Shown one piece after another: positions 7,077 through 7,110 of a stretch of 7,110 bases of DNA. The stretch is from an uncultured Oscillibacter sp. Lineage in GTDB: Bacteria; Bacillota_A; Clostridia; Oscillospirales; Oscillospiraceae. Made by a program: the position numbers and the translations under genes. The notes below the pieces were generated by a model. The model was given only the letters and a program-made list of their open reading frames with translations, did not search any database and had not been told where the DNA came from. The stretch spans positions 1 through 7,110 of the forward strand of contig CATOKC010000154.1 in assembly GCA_951800675.1 (NCBI GenBank), read 5' to 3'. The number at the start of each line of letters is the position of its first letter. Within the stretch, counting starts at the first letter, position 1.

Positions 7077-7110
7077 TCGTTTCCCCTCCTTCTTCAAATT
7101 CCTTTGCACT
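7066..7110 (-). CDS. Possible C-terminal end of an upstream gene (partial, 14 codons)
   Basis: A frame open at the right window edge encodes SAKEFEEGGETNEK and stops at TAA 7066-7068. It overlaps the first codons of the TnpW-like gene by 11 bases. Short overlaps with the ribosome site inside the end of the preceding gene are typical of translationally coupled genes in compact elements. The acidic tail carries no recognisable motif, and part of it (EEGG) simply reflects the Shine-Dalgarno bases, so it may be chance. Confidence 0.35.
   Translation of the reverse strand, partial: SAKEFEEGGETNEK
7085..7091 (-). promoter_or_regulatory. Ribosome binding site of the TnpW-like gene
   Basis: On the minus strand a full AAGGAGG lies eight bases before the ATG at 7076. 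It decides this start over the longer 60-codon reading that begins at the window edge. Confidence 0.8.

Larger units (their letters stand above)
5210..7110. mobile_element. Left part of an inserted serine-recombinase mobile element (IME or ICE), continuing past the window
   Basis: The inferred element begins at the point where the helicase gene breaks and base composition shifts from GC-rich to AT-rich. It carries an intact large serine recombinase pointing toward the break and, upstream of it, a TnpW-like small gene. The gene order (cargo or regulatory genes, small protein, recombinase, element end) is that of Clostridial elements mobilised by TnpX/TndX-type recombinases. I recall from surveys of streptococcal elements that snf2-like helicase genes of ICEs are a known integration target for serine-recombinase IMEs, which fits. 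Whether this is an IME, another ICE or a decayed remnant cannot be decided, since no relaxase, coupling protein or second end is visible. Confidence 0.7.

Noticed and set aside
1..7110. tRNA, rRNA, CRISPR array or toxin-antitoxin and defence genes
   Set aside because: I saw no regularly spaced repeats, no RNA gene signatures, and no defence or toxin motifs apart from the methyltransferase, which belongs to the ICE giant protein rather than a restriction system.

Overview
This window looks like accessory DNA from a gut-type Firmicute of the class Clostridia. It appears to contain one mobile element inserted into another. The evidence is a very large methylase-helicase gene of the kind carried by integrative conjugative elements (ICEs) of Clostridia, interrupted by a large serine recombinase gene of the TnpX/TndX type. 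The left part (about 1-5209) is GC-rich. The right part (about 5210-7110) is clearly more AT-rich, and the change in composition falls at the break in the helicase gene.

Left region, 1-5224, plus strand: one ICE gene in two reading frames. Its beginning lies outside the window. The first piece ends at 794 after a one-base frameshift in a T5 run at 744-748. The second piece carries a linker, an N6-adenine methyltransferase domain and the first motor domain of an SNF2-type helicase. That second piece breaks off inside helicase motif III: the protein reads ...FATGTPI and then YTL-stop, where relatives continue GTPI/V-SNS and go on for several hundred residues. The second motor domain is therefore missing.

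Junction region, about 5201-5321: AT-rich, non-homologous sequence with no convincing gene. I infer it to be the end (attachment site half) of an inserted element. It contains an imperfect copy of the junction bases (GGAACACCT at 5201, GGAACCCCT at 5307) and a short open frame that resembles the 3' remnant of a gene.

Right region, 5322-7110, minus strand: an intact 506-residue large serine recombinase converging on the broken helicase. It has its own extended -10 promoter, which overlaps a long inverted repeat. Upstream are a 49-residue TnpW-like small protein and, at the window edge, the possible last 14 codons of another gene that overlaps it. The most economical reading is that an integrative and mobilizable element (or another ICE) used its serine recombinase to enter the snf2-like gene of a resident ICE. 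The rest of the inserted element and the helicase 3' half should lie to the right of the window.
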